Assembly: GCA_020796225.1 (NCBI GenBank)
Contig: CM036755.1
Span: forward strand, 12,031,494-12,095,493
Length of the DNA: 64,000 nt
Source of the DNA: Arion vulgaris
Lineage: Eukaryota > Mollusca > Gastropoda > Stylommatophora > Arionidae
Direction of reading: 5' to 3'
A program made the translations under genes and the position numbers. The notes below the pieces were generated by a model that was not told the origin of the DNA, ran no database searches, and worked only from the letters and a program-made list of their open reading frames with translations. Of the stretch, positions 1-13,589 are shown one piece after another. Every line of letters starts with the position of its first letter. Within the stretch, counting starts at the first letter, position 1.

Positions 1-3000
1 CCACCTTCTATCCTGATGTTTTCTTGTAGAAGACTGTACCACTCCACATTCTATCCTAATTTTCTTGTAGAAGACTGTACCACTCCACTTCTATCCTGAT
101 GTTTTCTTGTAGAAGACTGTACCACTCCACCTTCTATCCTGATGTTTTCTTGTAGAAGACTGTACCACTCCACCTTCTGTCCTAATGTTTTCTTGTAGAA
201 GACTGTACCACTCCACATTCTATCCTGATGTTTTCTTATAGAAGTCTGTACCACTCCACATTCTATCCTAATGTTTTCTTGTAGAAGACTGTACCACTCC
301 ACCTTCTATCCTGATGTTTTCTTGTAGAAGACTGTACCACTCCACATTCTATCCTAATGTTTTCTTGTAGAAGACTGTACCACTCCACATTCTATCCTGA
401 TGTTTTCTTGTAGAAGACTGTACCACTCCACATTCTATCCTGATGTTTTCTTGTAGAAGACTGTACCACTCAACCTTCTATCCTGATGTTTTCTTGTAGA
501 AGATCTCTACCACTCCACCTTCTAACTCCTGATGTTTTTCTTGTAGAAGACTCTGTACCACTCCACATTCTATCCTGATGTTTTCTTATAGAAGACTGTA
601 CCTACCAACTTCTATCCTGATTATTTCTTGTAGAAGACTCGTAGCACTCCACATTCTATCCTGATGTTTTCTTGTAGACGTCTGTACAACTCCACATTCT
701 ATCCTAATGTTTTCTTGTAGAAGACTGTACCACTCCACCTTCTATCCTGATGTTTTCTTGTAGAAGACTGTACCACTCCACATTCTATCCTAATGTTTTC
801 TTGTAGAAGACTGTACCACTCCACCTTCAATCCTGATGTTTTCTTGTAGAAGACTGTACCACTCCACCTTCTATCCTGATGTTTTCTTTTAGAAGACTGT
901 ACCACTCCACTTTATCCTAATGTTTTCTTGTAGAAGACTGTACCACTCAACATTCTATCCTGATGTTTTCTTATAGACGTCTGTACAACTCCACATTCTA
1001 TCCTAATGTTTTCTTGTAGAAGACTGTACCACTCCACCTTCTATCCTGATGTTTTCTTGTAGAAGACTGTACCACTCCACATTCTATCCTAATGTTTTCT
1101 TGTAGAAGACTGTACCCTCACATTCTATCCTAATGTTTTCTTGTAGAAGACTGTACCACTCCACTTTCAATCCTAATGTTTTCTTGTAGAAGACTCTGTA
1201 CCACTCCACCTTCTATCCTGATGTTTTCTTGTAGAAGACTGTACCACTCCACATTCTATCCTGATGTTTTCTTGTAGAAGTCTCTGTACCACTCACTTCT
1301 ATCCTGATGTTTTCTTGTAGAAGACTGTACCACTCCACATTTTATCCTGATGTTTTCTTTTAGAAGACTCTGTACCACTCCACCTTCTATCCTGATGTTT
1401 TCTTGTAGAAGATCTGTACCACTCCACCTTCTATCCTGTTTTCTTGTAGAAGACTCTGTACCACTCCACATTCTATCCTGATGTTTTCTTGTAGAAGACT
1501 GTACCACTCCACCTTCTATCCTGATGTTTTCTTGTAGAAGACTGTACCACTCCACATTCTATCCTAATGTTTTCTTGTAGAAGATTGTACCACTCCACAT
1601 TCTATCCTAATGTTTTCTTGTAGAAGATTGTACCACTCCACCTTCTACCTGATGTTTTCTTGTAGAAGACTGTACCACTCACCTTCTATCCTGATGTTTT
1701 CTTTAGAAGACTGTACCACTCCACATTCTATCCTAATGTTTTCTTGTAGAAGACTGTACCACTCCACATTCTATCCTGATGTTTTCTTTGCTGATAGAAT
1801 GTTTCTTGTACTCACTCCCTTCTATCCTGATGTTTTCTTGTAGAAGACTCTGTACCACTCCACATTCTATCCTGATGTTTTCTTGTAGAAGACTGTACCA
1901 CTAAACCTTCTATCCTGATTTTTTTCTTGAGAGACTCTGTAGCACTCCACATTCTATCCTATGTTTTCTTGTAGAAGACTGTACCACTCCACCTTCTATC
2001 CTGATGTTTTCTTATAGACGTCTGTACAACTCCACATTCTATCCTAATGTTTTCTTGTAGAAGACTGTACCACTCCACCTTCTATCCTGATGTTTTCTTA
2101 TAGAAGACTGTACCACTCCACATTCTATCCTAATGTTTTCTTGTAGAAGACTGTACCACTCCACATTCTATCCTAATGTTTTCTTGTAGAAGACTGTACC
2201 ACTCCACCTTCAATCCTGATGTTTTCTTGTAGAAGACTGTACCACTCCACCTTCTATCCTGATGTTTTCTTATAGAAGACTGTACCACTCCACATTATAT
2301 CCTAATGTTTTCTTTGCTTAGAAGACTTGTACCACTCCACCTTCTATCCTGATGTTTTCTTATAGAGTCTGTACACTCCACATTCTATCCTAATGTTTTC
2401 TTGTAGAAGACTGTACCACTCCACCTTCTATCCTGATGTTTTCTTGTAGAAGACTGTACCACTCCACATTCTATCCTAATGTTTTCTTGTAGAAGACTGT
2501 ACCACTCCACCTTCTATCCTAATGTTTTCTTGTAGAAGACTGTACCACTCCACTTCTATCCTATGTTTTCTTGTAGAAGACTCTAACCACTCCACCTTCT
2601 ATCCTGATGTTTTCTTTAGAAGACTGTACCACTCCACATTCTATCCTGATGTTTTCTTGTAGAAGTCTCTGTACCACTCCACCTTCTATCCTGATGTTTT
2701 CTTGTAGAAGACTGTACCACTCCACATTTTATCCTGATGTTTTCTTGTAGAAGTCTCTGTACCACTCCACCTTCTATCCTGATGTTTTCTTGTAGAAGAC
2801 TGTGACCACTCCACCTTCTATCCTAATGTTTTCTTGTAGAAGACTGTACCACTCCACCTTCTATCCTGATGTTTTCTTATAGAAGTCTGTACCACTCCAC
2901 ATTCTATCCTAATGTTTTCTTGTAGAAGACTGTACCACTCCACATTCTATCCTAGTATATTCTTGTAGAAGACTGTACCACTCCACATTCTATCCTAATG

Positions 3001-6000
3001 TTTTCTTGTAGAAGACTGTACCACTCCACCTTCAATCCTGATGTTTTCTTGTAGAAGACTGTACCACTCCACCTTCTATCCTGATGTTTTCTTGTAGAAG
3101 ACTGTACCACTCCACATTCTATCCTAATGTTTTCTTGTAGAAGACTGTACCACTCCCCATTCTATCCTGATGTTTTCTTGTAGAAGACTCTGTACCACTC
3201 CACCTTCTATCCTGATGTTTTCTTGTAGAAGACTGTACCACTCCACATTATATCCTAATGTTTTCTTGTAGAAGACTGTACCACTCCACTTCTATCCTGA
3301 TGTTTTCTTGTAAAGATCTGTACCACTCCACCTTCTATCCTGATGTTTTCTTGTAGAAGACTGTACCACTCCACCTTCTATCCTGATGTTTTCTTGTAGA
3401 AGACTGTACCACTCCACATTCTATCCTATGTTTTCTTGTAGAAGACTGTACCACTAACCTTCTATCCTGATTTTTCTTGTAGAAGACTCTGTACCACTCC
3501 ACCTTCTATCCTAATGTTTTCTTGTAGAAGACTGTACCACTCCACCTTCTATCCTGATGTTTTCTTGTAGAAGACTGTACCACTCAACATTCTATCCTAA
3601 TGTTTTCTTGTAGAAGACTGTACCACTCCACATTCTATCCTATGTTTTCTTGTAGAAGACTGTACCACTCCACTTCAATCCTGATGTTTTCTTGTAGAAG
3701 ACTCTGTACCACTCCACCTTCTATCCTGATGTTTTCTTGTAGAAGACTGTACCACTCCACATTCTATCCTAATGTTTTCTTGTAGAAGACTGTACCACTC
3801 AACATTCTATCCTGATGTTTTCTTATAGAAGTCTGTACAACTCCACATTCTATCCTAATGTTTTCTTGTAGAAGACTGTACCACTCCACCTTCTATCCTG
3901 ATGTTTTCTTGTAGAAGACTGTACCACTCCACATTCTATCCTAATGTTTTCTTGTAGAAGACTGTACCACTCCACTTCTATCCTAATGTTTTCTTGTAGA
4001 AGACTCTGTACCACTCCACTTCTATCCTATGTTTTCTTGTAGAAGACTGTACCACTCCACCTTCTATCCTGATGTTTTCTTTTAGAAGACTGTACCACTC
4101 CACATTCTATCCTGATGTTTTCTTGTAGAAGTCTCTGTACCACTCCACCTTCTATCCTGATGTTTTCTTGTAGAAGACTGTACCACTCCACATTTTATCC
4201 TGATGTTTTCTTGTAGAAGTCTGTACCACTCCACCTTCTATCCTGATGTTTTCTTGTAGAAGACTGTACCACTCCACCTTCTGTCCTGATGTTTTCTTGT
4301 AGAAGACTGTACCACTCCACCTTCTATCCTGATGTTTTCTTTAGAAGATCTGTACCACTCCACATTCTATCCTAATGTTTTCTTGTAGAAGACTGTACCA
4401 CTCCACATTCTATCCTAGATTTTTCTTGTAGAAGACTCTGTACCACTCCACATTCTATCCTGATGTTTTCTTGTAGAAGACTGTACCACTCCACCTTCTA
4501 TCCTGATGTTTTCTTGTAGAAGACTCTGTACCACTCCACCTTCTATCCTGATGTTTTCTTGTAGAGACTGTACCACTCCACATTCTATCCTAATGTTTTC
4601 TTGTAGAAGACTGTACCACTCCCCATTCTATCCTGATGTTTTCTTGTAGAAGACTCTGACCACTCCACCTTCTATCCTGATGTTTTCTTGTAGAAGACTG
4701 TACCACTCACATTATCCTGATGTTTTCTTGTAGAAGACTCTGTACCACTCCACCTTCTATCCTGATGTTTTCTTGTATAATCTTACCCACTTCTATCCTG
4801 ATGTTTTCTTGTAGAAGACTGCTACCACTCACCTTCTATCCTGATGTTTTCTTGTAGAGAATACTCTGTACCACTCCCACATTCTATCATGATGTTTTCT
4901 TGTAGAAGACTGTACCACTCAACCTTCTATCCTGATGTTTTCTTGTAGAAGACTGTACCACTCCACCTTCTATCCTGATGTTTTCTTGTAGAAGACTGTA
5001 CCACTCCACCTTCTATCCTGATGTTTTCTTTAGAAGTCTGTACCACTCCACCTTCTATCCTAATGTTTTCTTGTAGAAGACTGTACCACTCCACCTTCTA
5101 TCCTGATGTTTTCTTGTAGAAGACTGTACCACTCCACATTCTATCCTAATGTTTTCTTGTAGAAGACTGTACCACTCCACATTCTATCCTATGTTTTCTT
5201 GTAGAAGACTGTACCATCCACATTCTATCCTAATGTTTCTTGTAGAGACTGTACCACTCACCTTCTATCCTGGTGTTTTCTTGTAGAAGACTGTACCACT
5301 CCACATTCTATCCTGATGTTTTCTTGTAGAAGACTCTGTACCACTCCACATTCTATCCTAATGTTTTCTTGTAGAAGACTGTACCACTCCACCTTCTATC
5401 CTGATGTTTTCTTGTAGAAGACTGTACCACTCCACCTTCTATCCTAATGTTTTCTTGTAGAAGACTGTACCACTCCACCTTCTATCCTGATGTTTTCTTA
5501 TAGAAGTCTGTACCACTCCACATTCTATCCTAATGTTTTCTTGTAGAAGACTGTACCACTCCACCTTCTATCCTGATGTTTTCTTGTAGAAGACTGTACC
5601 ACTCCACATTCTATCCTAATGTTTTCTTGTAGAAGATTGTACCACTCCACATTCTATCCTAATGTTTTCTTGTAGAAGACTGTACCACTCCACCTTCAAT
5701 CCTGATGTTTTCTTGTAGAATACTCTGTACCACTCTACCTTCTATCCTGATGTTTTCTTATAGAAGACTGTACCACTCCACATTCTATCCTAATGTTTTC
5801 TTGTAGAAGACTGTACCACTCCACATTCTATCCTGATGTTTTCTTGTAGAAGTCTGTACCACTCCACCTTCTATCCTGATGTTTTCTTGTAGAAGACTGT
5901 ACCACTCAACCTTCTATCCTGATGTTTTCTTGTAGAAGACTGTACCACTCCACCTTCTATCCTGATGTTTTCTTGTAGAAGACTCTGTACCACTCCACAT

Positions 6001-9000
6001 TCTATCCTGATGTTTTCTTGTAGAAGACTGTACCACTCAACCTTCTATCCTGATGTTTTCTTGTAGAAGACTGTACCACTCCACATTCTATCCTGATGTT
6101 TTCTTGTAGAAGACTGTACCACTCCACCTTCTATCCTGATGTTTTCTTATAGAAGACTGTACCACTCCACATTCTATCCTAATGTTTTCTTGTAGAAGAC
6201 TGTACCACTCCACCTTCTATCCTGATGTTTTCTTGTAGAAGACTGTACCACTCCACTTCTATCCTAATGTTTTCTTGTAGAAGACTGTACCACTCCACAT
6301 TCTATCCTAATGTTTTCTTGTAGAAGACTGTACCACTCCACCTTCAATCCTGATGTTTTCTTGTAGAAGACTCTGTACCACTCCACCTTCTATCCTGATG
6401 TTTTCTTATAGAAGACTGTACCACTCCACATTCTATCCTAATGTTTTCTTGTAGAAGACTGTACCACTCCACATTCTATCCTGATGTTTTCTTTAGAGTC
6501 TGTACACTCCACATTCTATCCTGATGTTTTCTTGTAGAAGACTGTACCACTCCACCTTCTATCCTGATGTTTTCTTGTAGAAGACTGTACCACTCCACAT
6601 TCTATCCTAATGTTTTCTTGTAGAAGACTGTACCACTCCACCTTCTATCCTGATGTTTTCTTGTAGAAGACTGTACCACTCCACTTTCAATCCTAATGTT
6701 TTCTTGTAGAAGACTCTGTACCACTCCACCTTCTATCCTGATGTTTTCTTTTAGAAGACTGTACCACTCAACATTCTATCCTGATGTTTTCTTGTAGAAG
6801 TCTGTACCACTCCACCTTCTATCCTGATGTTTTCTTGTAGAAGACTGTACCACTCCACCTTCTATCCTGATGTTTTCTTGTAGAAGTACTGTACCACTCA
6901 CCTTCTATCCTGATGTTTTCTTGTAGAAGACTGTACCACTCCACCTTCTATCCTGATGTTTTCTTGTAGAAGACTGTACCACTCACATTCTATCTAATGT
7001 TTCTTGTAGAAGACTGTACCACTCCACATTCTATCCTATGTTTTCTTGTAGAAGACTGTACCACTCCACTTCTATCCTAATGTTTCTTGTAGAAGACTGT
7101 ACCACTCCACCTTCTATCCTGTTGTTTTCTTGTAGAAGACTGTACCACTCCACATTCTATCCTAATATATTCTTGTAGAAGACTGTACCACTCCACATTC
7201 TATCCTAATGTTTTCTTGTAGAAGACTGTACCACTCCACCTTCTATCCTGATGTTTTCTTGTAGAGCTGTACCCTCCACCTTCTGTCCTAATGTTTTCTT
7301 GTAGAAGACTGTACCACTCCACCTTCTATCCTGATGTTTTCTTTTAGAAGTCTGTACCACTCCACATTCTATCCTAATGTTTTCTTGTAGAAGACTGTAC
7401 CACTCCACCTTCTATCCTGATGTTTTCTTGTAGAAGACTGTACCACTCAACCTTCTATCCTAATGTTTTTGTAGAAGATTGTACCACTCCACATTCTATC
7501 CTGATGTTTTCTTGTAGAAGACTGTACCACTCCACTTCATCCTATGTTTTCTTGTAGAATACTGTACCACTCCACCTTCTATCCTGATGTTTTCTTAGTA
7601 GAAGACTGTACCACTCCACATTCTATCCTAATGTTTTCTTGTAGAAGACTGTACCCTCCACTTCTATCCTGAATGTTTTCTGTAGAAGTCTGTACCACTC
7701 CACCTTCTATCCTAATGTTTTCTTGTAGAAGACTGTACCACTCCACCTTCTATCCTGATGTTTTCTTATAGAAGACTGTACCACTCCACATTCTATCCTA
7801 ATGTTTTCTTGTAGAAGACTGTACCACTCACATTCTATCCTATGTTTTCTTGTAGAAGACTGTACCACTCACATTCTATCCTAATGTTTCTTGTAGAAGA
7901 CTGTACCACTCCACCTTCTATCCTGTTGTTTTCTTGTAGAAGACTGTACCACTCCACATTCTATCCTATATATTCTTGTAGAAGACTGTACCACTCACAT
8001 TCTATCCTAATGTTTTCTGTAGAAGACTCTGTACAGCTCCACCTTCTATCCTGATGTTTTCTTGTAGAAGACTGTACCACTCCACCTTCTGTCCTAATGT
8101 TTTCTTGTAGAAGACTGTACCACTCCACCTTCTATCCTGATGTTTTCTTGTAGAAGACTCTGTACCACTCCACATTCTATCCTAATGTTTTCTTGTGAAG
8201 ACTGTACCCTCCACCTTCTATCCTGATGTTTTCTTGTGAAGCTGTACCACTCCACATTCTATCCTGATGTTTTCTTGTAGAAGACTCTGTACCACTCCAC
8301 ATTCTATCCTAATGTTTTCTTGTAGAAGACTGTACCACTCCCTTCATCCTGATGTTTTCTTGTAGAATACTGTACCACTCCACCTTCTATCCTGATGTTT
8401 TCTTATAGAAGACTGTACCACTCACATTCTATCCTAATGTTTTCTTGTCGAAGACTGTACCACTCCACATTCTATCCTGATGTTTTCTTGTAGAAGACTC
8501 TGTACCACTCCACCTTATATCCTGATGTTTTCTTGTAGAAGACTGTACCACTCAACCTTCTATCCTGATGTTTTCTTGTAGAAGACTCTGTACCACTCCA
8601 CCTTCTAACCTGATGTTTTCTTGTAGAAGACTGTACCACTCCACATTCTATCCTGATGTTTTCTTGTAGAAGACTGTACCACTAAACCTTCTATCCTGAT
8701 GTTTTCTTGTAGAAGACTGTACCACTCCACATTCTATCCTGATGTTTTCTTGTAGAAGACTGTACCACTCCACCTTCTATCCTGATGTTTTCTTGTAGAA
8801 GACTGTACCACTCCACTTCTATCCTAATGTTTTCTTGTAGAAGACTGTACCACTCCACTTCTATCCTGATGTTTTCTTTAGAAGACTGTACCACTCCACC
8901 TTCAATCCTGATGTTTTCTTGTAGAAGACTCTGTACCACTCCACCTTCTATCCTGATGTTTTCTTTAGAAGATCTGTACCACTCACATTTATCCTAATGT

Positions 9001-11268
9001 TTTCTTGTAGAAACTGTACCACTCAACATTCTATCCTGATGTTTTCTTATAGAGTCATGTACACTCACATTCTATCCTAATGTTTTCTTGTAGAAGACTG
9101 TACCACTCCACCTTCTATCCTGATGTTTTCTTGTAGAAAACTGTACCACTCCACATTCTATCCTAATGTTTTCTTGTAGAAGACTGTACCACTCCACATT
9201 CTATCCTAATGTTTTCTTGTAGAAGACTGTACCACTCCACTTTCAATCCTAATGTTTTCTTGTAGAAGACTCTGTACCACTCCACCTTCTATCCTGATGT
9301 TTTCTTATAGAAGACTGTACCACTCCACATTCTATCCTGATGTTTTCTTGTAGAAGTCTCTGTACCACTCCACCTTCTATCCTGATGTTTTCTTGTAGAA
9401 GACTGTACCACTCCACATTCTATCCTGATGTTTTCTTGTAGAAGTCTCTGTACCACTCCACCTTCTATCCTGATGTTTTCTTGTAGAAGACTGTACCACT
9501 CCACCTTCTGTCCTGATGTTTTCTTGTAGAAGACTGTACCACTCCACCTTCTATCCTGATGTTTTCTTGTATAAGACTCTGTACCACTCCACCTTCTATC
9601 CTGATGTTTTCTTGTAGAAGACTGTACCACTCCACCTTCTATCCTGATGTTTTTTTGTAGAAGACTCTGTACCACTCCACATTCTATCATGATGTTTTCT
9701 TGTAGAAGACTGTACCACTAAACCTTCTATCCTGATTTTTTTTTTGTAGAAGACTCTGTACCACTCCACCTTCTATCCTGATGTTGTCTTGTAGAAGACT
9801 GTACCACTCCACCTTCTATCCTGATGTTTTCTTATAGAAGTCTGTACCACTCCACCTTCTATCCTAATGTTTTCTTGTAGAAGACTGTACCACTCCACCT
9901 TCTATCCTGATGTTTTCTTGTAGAAGACTGTACCACTCCACATTCTATCCTAATGTTTTCTTGTAGAAGACTGTACCACTCCACATTCTATCCTATGTTT
10001 TCTTGTAGAAGACTGTACCACTCCACCTTCAATCATGATGTTTTCTTGTAGAAGACTCTGTACCACTCCACCTTCTATCCTGATGTTTTCTTATAGAAGA
10101 CTGTACCACTCCACATTCTATCCTGATGTTTTCTTGTAGAAGTCTCTGTACTACTCCACCTTCTATCCTGATGTTTTCTTATAGAAGACTCTGTACCACT
10201 CCACCTTCTATCCTGATGTTTTCTTATAGAAGACTGTACCACTCCACATTCTATCCTGATGTTTTCTTGTAGAAGTCTCTGTACCACTCCACCTTCTATC
10301 CTGATGCTTTCTTGTAGAAGACTGTACCACTCCACCTTCTATCCTGATGTTTTCTTGTAGAAGACTGTACCACTAAACCTTATATCCTGATGTTTTCTTG
10401 TAGAAGACTGTACCACTCCACCTTCTATCCTGATGTTTTCTTGTAGAAGACTCTGTACCACTCCACCTTCTATCCTGATGTTTTCTTATAGAAGACTGTA
10501 CCCTCCACTTCTATCCTAATGTTTTCTTGTAGAAGACTGTACCACTCCACATTCTATCCTAATGTTTTCTTGTAGAAGACTGTACCACTCACCTTATCTG
10601 ATTTTTTCTTGTAGAAGACTCTGTACCACTCCACCTTCTATCCTGATGTTTTCTTTTAGAAGACTGTACCACTCCACATTCTATCCTGATGTTTTCTTGT
10701 AGAAGTCTCTGTACCATTCCACCTTCTATCCTGATGTTTTCTTATAGAAGACTGTACACTCACATTCTATCCTGATGTTTTCTTGTAGAAGTCTCTGTAC
10801 CAATTCACCTTCTATCCTGATGTTTTCTTAAGAAGACTGTACCACTCCACCTTCTATCCTGATGTTTTCTTATAGAAGACTGTACCACTCCACCTTCTAT
10901 CCTGATGTTTTCTTGTAGAAGTCTCTGTACCACTCCACCTTCTATCCTGATGCTTTCTTTGTAGAAGACTGTACCACTCCACCTTCTATCCTGATGTTTT
11001 CTTGTAGAGACTGTACCACTAAACCTTATATCTGAGTTTTCTTGAGAAGACTGACACTCCACTTCTATCCTGATGTTTTCTTGAGAAGACTGTACCACGC
11101 CACCTTCTATCCTGATGTTTTCTTGTAGAAGTCTGTACCACTAAACCTTATATCCTGATGTTTTCTTGTAGAAGACTGTACCACTCAACCTTCTATCCTG
11201 ATGTTTTCTTGTAGAAGACTCTGTACCACTCCACCTTCTATCCTGATGTTTTCTTGTAGAAGACTGTA
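1..11268. repeat. 43-bp satellite array (about 260 copies, continues left of window)
   Basis: Tandem monomers of about 43 bp, with the recognisable stretch TGATGTTTTCTTGTAGAAGA followed by CTGTACCACTCCA and CTTCTATCC. Common variants are CACATTC versus CACCTTC, CTAATG versus CTGATG, a 2-bp insertion giving ACTCTGTACC, and many 1-3 bp deletions. Short open frames in either direction arise only because frame changes every monomer. The last monomer passes without a break into a LINE remnant at 11,269. The antisense of the monomer reads like a segment of Lin-A (FYKKTSG here, FHNRISG in the copy at 44.4 kb), so the satellite appears to derive from that element. Many single-base indels may be real divergence or read error. 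Confidence 0.97.
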
Positions 11269-11385
11269 TATTGTGGAGTTTGGTTGCATTCTTAATAATA
11301 GACCTAATCATTTGATTGATTGTTTCTAAGTAATTCAAGCAAGGTTCTGTCAACTTCTGTTCTTATGCTGATGTTATGGTCTACT
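11269..11385 (-). mobile_element. Lin-A LINE remnant at satellite edge
   Basis: The sequence TGTGGAGTTTGG then TGCATTCTTA and AATTCAAGCAAGGTTCTGT matches the Lin-A copy at about 21,825-21,905 and, less closely, the one at 44,430-44,550. Both lie on the minus strand. In those copies it directly follows the segment equivalent to the 43-bp monomer. It is non-coding here because of indels. Confidence 0.75.
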
Positions 11386-11428
11386 AAAAGTGACAAGTTA
11401 TTGAATTGTTTAATGTGTAATACAGACC

Positions 11429-11655
11429 CTTACAACTGTCATCTAAGTCTTGCTGTACAGCTTTGTCATCCTACAGTCTTGCTGTAAGCTTTTCATCTAC
11501 AGTCTTGTGTACAGCTTTTCATCTACAGTCTTGCTGTACAGCTTTGTCATCACAGTCTTGCTGTAAGCTTTGTATCTACAGTCTTGCTGTACAGCTTTGT
11601 CATCTACTCTTCTGTACAGCTTTGTATCTGTCTTGTGTACAGCTTTGCTGAATGC
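11429..11655. repeat. 28-bp minisatellite (about 8 copies)
   Basis: The repeat unit contains CAGTCTTGCTGTACAGCTTT followed by GTCATCTA. Each full unit includes the palindrome GCTGTACAGC. Copies vary by short deletions. Confidence 0.9.
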
Positions 11656-12439
11656 TCTATGTTCTTATTATGTTTTCTTGCAATTGAGTTTTATGATTCC
11701 GCCACTTGATTCCTTGTTTAATATAAATCTTTTATTGCTGAGTTCAGTTAAAGAGTTCTTGTTATTTGTAATTTATTTTTGAGGTTTACTCTACCAATCG
11801 TTCTATTCTCTCTTTAATCTTCAAATGTATTGATTGTTATCTTTCGTTCTAAAACATTTATTTGTTTAAGTACTCTGACTCCATCCCAATACGTCATATC
11901 ACAGTTAATAATTGCAAGGTCACGCGCCGCACGAAACTTCAAAAGACCTTCTCGAATTGAAGAGTGGGACAAAAGGACAACTTGATTTCTAATCTCGATA
12001 TTGTACACGGACAATTCACGACATCGAAATGAAGAATCAAGCGACACCGCCATGTTTAATCCATGAAAACTTATATTTGGTTGCCCAGTAAACGTACACC
12101 TTACTTAGTGAGAGCGCTGACCAGTAACCTTATCAAAGGATCAAACCATCGCTGACATCTGTCCTTCTATCGATGAAATTAATCAGTAGCTGTTCTATGA
12201 ACAGGCATCCATATTTTATTTCTGGTCTCTTTCATTTTTTAAAATATTTTGTTTCTATTATACGATATAACTGCCATAGAAGACAGATCTGACGTATTTG
12301 GATCTGGATTTATTGAAGAATCGAAAGTGTTTATGTCCACACAAACAGACACAGACAAAGAAGGACTAAATAAATTTTCGACCCAAAGAAAAGAGGCTCG
12401 AGAAAGATTAGAAATAGACAAATTATCTATTTGAACATA
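11656..12439. other. AT-rich stretch, no recognised gene
   Basis: No repeat family is recognised here. A 79-codon open frame on the minus strand (11,814-12,053) starts at an ATG and reads as mixed-composition protein, but I recognise no domain or splice context, so I do not call it a gene. The segment 12,070-12,180 resembles dispersed-repeat sequence but could not be assigned. Confidence 0.4.
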
Positions 12440-12955
12440 GAAATAGTTAAGATAAAATATCATAGTAAATTCATCTCCTTCTTCTAATGCTCTTTTGTCT
12501 CCAACGTTAAGGTATGAAGATATTTCTAGAACGGTCTCTTGTGTGCGCTTCATAAATAGGACTTTTCACCGCCTCTGTTATTTTTGAGGTACACCTTTGC
12601 GTGGATGATCTTTTCACAGCCTCTGTTATTTGTGAGATACACCTTTGCGTGGATGATCTTTTCACAGCCTCTGTTATTTGTGAGATACACCTTTGCGTGA
12701 ATGATCTTTTCACCGCCTCTGTTATTTGTGTGAGGTACACCTTTGCGTGGATGATCTTTTCACAGCCTCTGTTATCTGTGAGGTACACCTTTGCGTGGAT
12801 GATCTTTTCACCGTCTCTGTTATTTGTGAGATACACCATTGCGTGGATGATCTTTTGCTTTGTATCCAATGTATCGGAGTAGCATTGCTCTTTGGTGTGA
12901 TTCAGTAATAGGCACCGAAATTTGAGAACTTGCTCAGCTTTCAGCAAAGACAGAA
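12440..12955 (-). pseudogene. Lin-A LINE C-terminal fragment with internal 48-bp expansion
   Basis: Read on the minus strand, the fragment begins with a segment equivalent to the LINE text before GRPxxxW (EQCYSDTLDTKQK) and ends with RSRNIFIP, which aligns to RSRNISLP at about 14,665-14,690. Between them lies a 48-bp tandem expansion absent from the copies at 14.5 kb and 43.1 kb. Because 48 bp is 16 codons the frame stays open for 146 codons, but the text changes frame between repeats. It is a dead LINE remnant, not a host protein. Confidence 0.8.
12551..12870. repeat. 48-bp minisatellite (6-7 copies) inside Lin-A
   Basis: The unit includes CACCTTTGCGTGGATGATCT, TTTCACAGCC and TCTGTTATTTGTGAG. 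It is the antisense of Lin-A sequence near AGATAACAGAGGCGACGAAA at 14,614. Both flanks are Lin-A sequence. Confidence 0.92.
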
Positions 12956-12957
12956 AT

Positions 12958-13202
12958 TCATTGTAGTGGATTCCATCTCATTGTGGCATTGCAGGCAATG
13001 AGAGTGTCGATGTCTTGGCTAAGGAGGGCAGTGCCAAATAGCAAACTTACCAACCCATGTCTTTTCATGAGGTTAAAACCCTCATACTGAGACAATCTGC
13101 AGTAGACTGGAATACAAACACTGGATCGCTGTTGCAGTGGATGACATGGCACGAATTGGAATGTCCAATGTGCCATGATGGCGATCGTAACACATAACAT
13201 AA
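12958..13202 (+). pseudogene. Lin-H LINE 3' end with RNase H motif
   Basis: The plus strand reads WIPSHCGIAGNESVDVLAK, the C-terminal part of a LINE RNase H domain with the active-site His and the following Asp region. The codon before the Trp is TAG, probably from CAG. A second part ends WHELECPMCHDGDR, a Cys-x2-Cys motif found near the end of related LINEs. It is followed by a tail of ACATA units at 13,190-13,205. Stops and a frame change show it is dead. Confidence 0.8.
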
Positions 13203-13213
13203 CATAAAACTAC

Positions 13214-13425
13214 TTTGACAGCAAAACAAATTACGGCGCAGTCTGCGGTGTGTGGCCAAATAGTATAGAAAAACGGGCGCAGTCTGTAGTGTATGGCTAA
13301 ATACTACAGACAAACGGACACAGTCTACAGTGTATCAACCAAATGGGACAGAAAAACGGACACAGTTTGCAGTGTATGGCCAAATAGTACAGACAAATGG
13401 GCGCAGTCCGCAGCATTTGGTAGTT
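13214..13425. repeat. About 41-bp degenerate tandem repeat (5 copies)
   Basis: Repeated modules of CGCAGTCTG(C/T)(G/A)GTGTATGG, then CCAAATAGTA and CAGAAAAACGG. It begins just after the Lin-H tail. Confidence 0.75.
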
Positions 13426-13492
13426 TAAGTGTTAATGTAGGAATTAGTAATTTATTTACAGATAATGTATGTTTATGACTACGTTAATATCT

Positions 13493-13553
13493 TGATATGT
13501 CTGCTATCGACACCACATATATCTTGATATGTCTGCTATCGACACCACATATA
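13493..13553. repeat. 30-bp direct duplication
   Basis: Two copies of a segment starting CTTGATATGTCTGCTATCGA, followed by a short AT run. Confidence 0.8.
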
Positions 13554-13589
13554 TATATATTGTTGTCTTGTTTTTCTTTCTTCCTACAG

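Noticed and set aside
1..11268. CRISPR-like array of regular repeats
   Set aside because: There are no unique spacers: the whole 43-bp unit repeats, and the context is animal mobile elements.
11814..12053. Small host gene of 79 codons on the minus strand
   Set aside because: It has ordinary amino-acid composition but no domain, splice signal or relative in the window; such frames occur by chance in AT-rich DNA.
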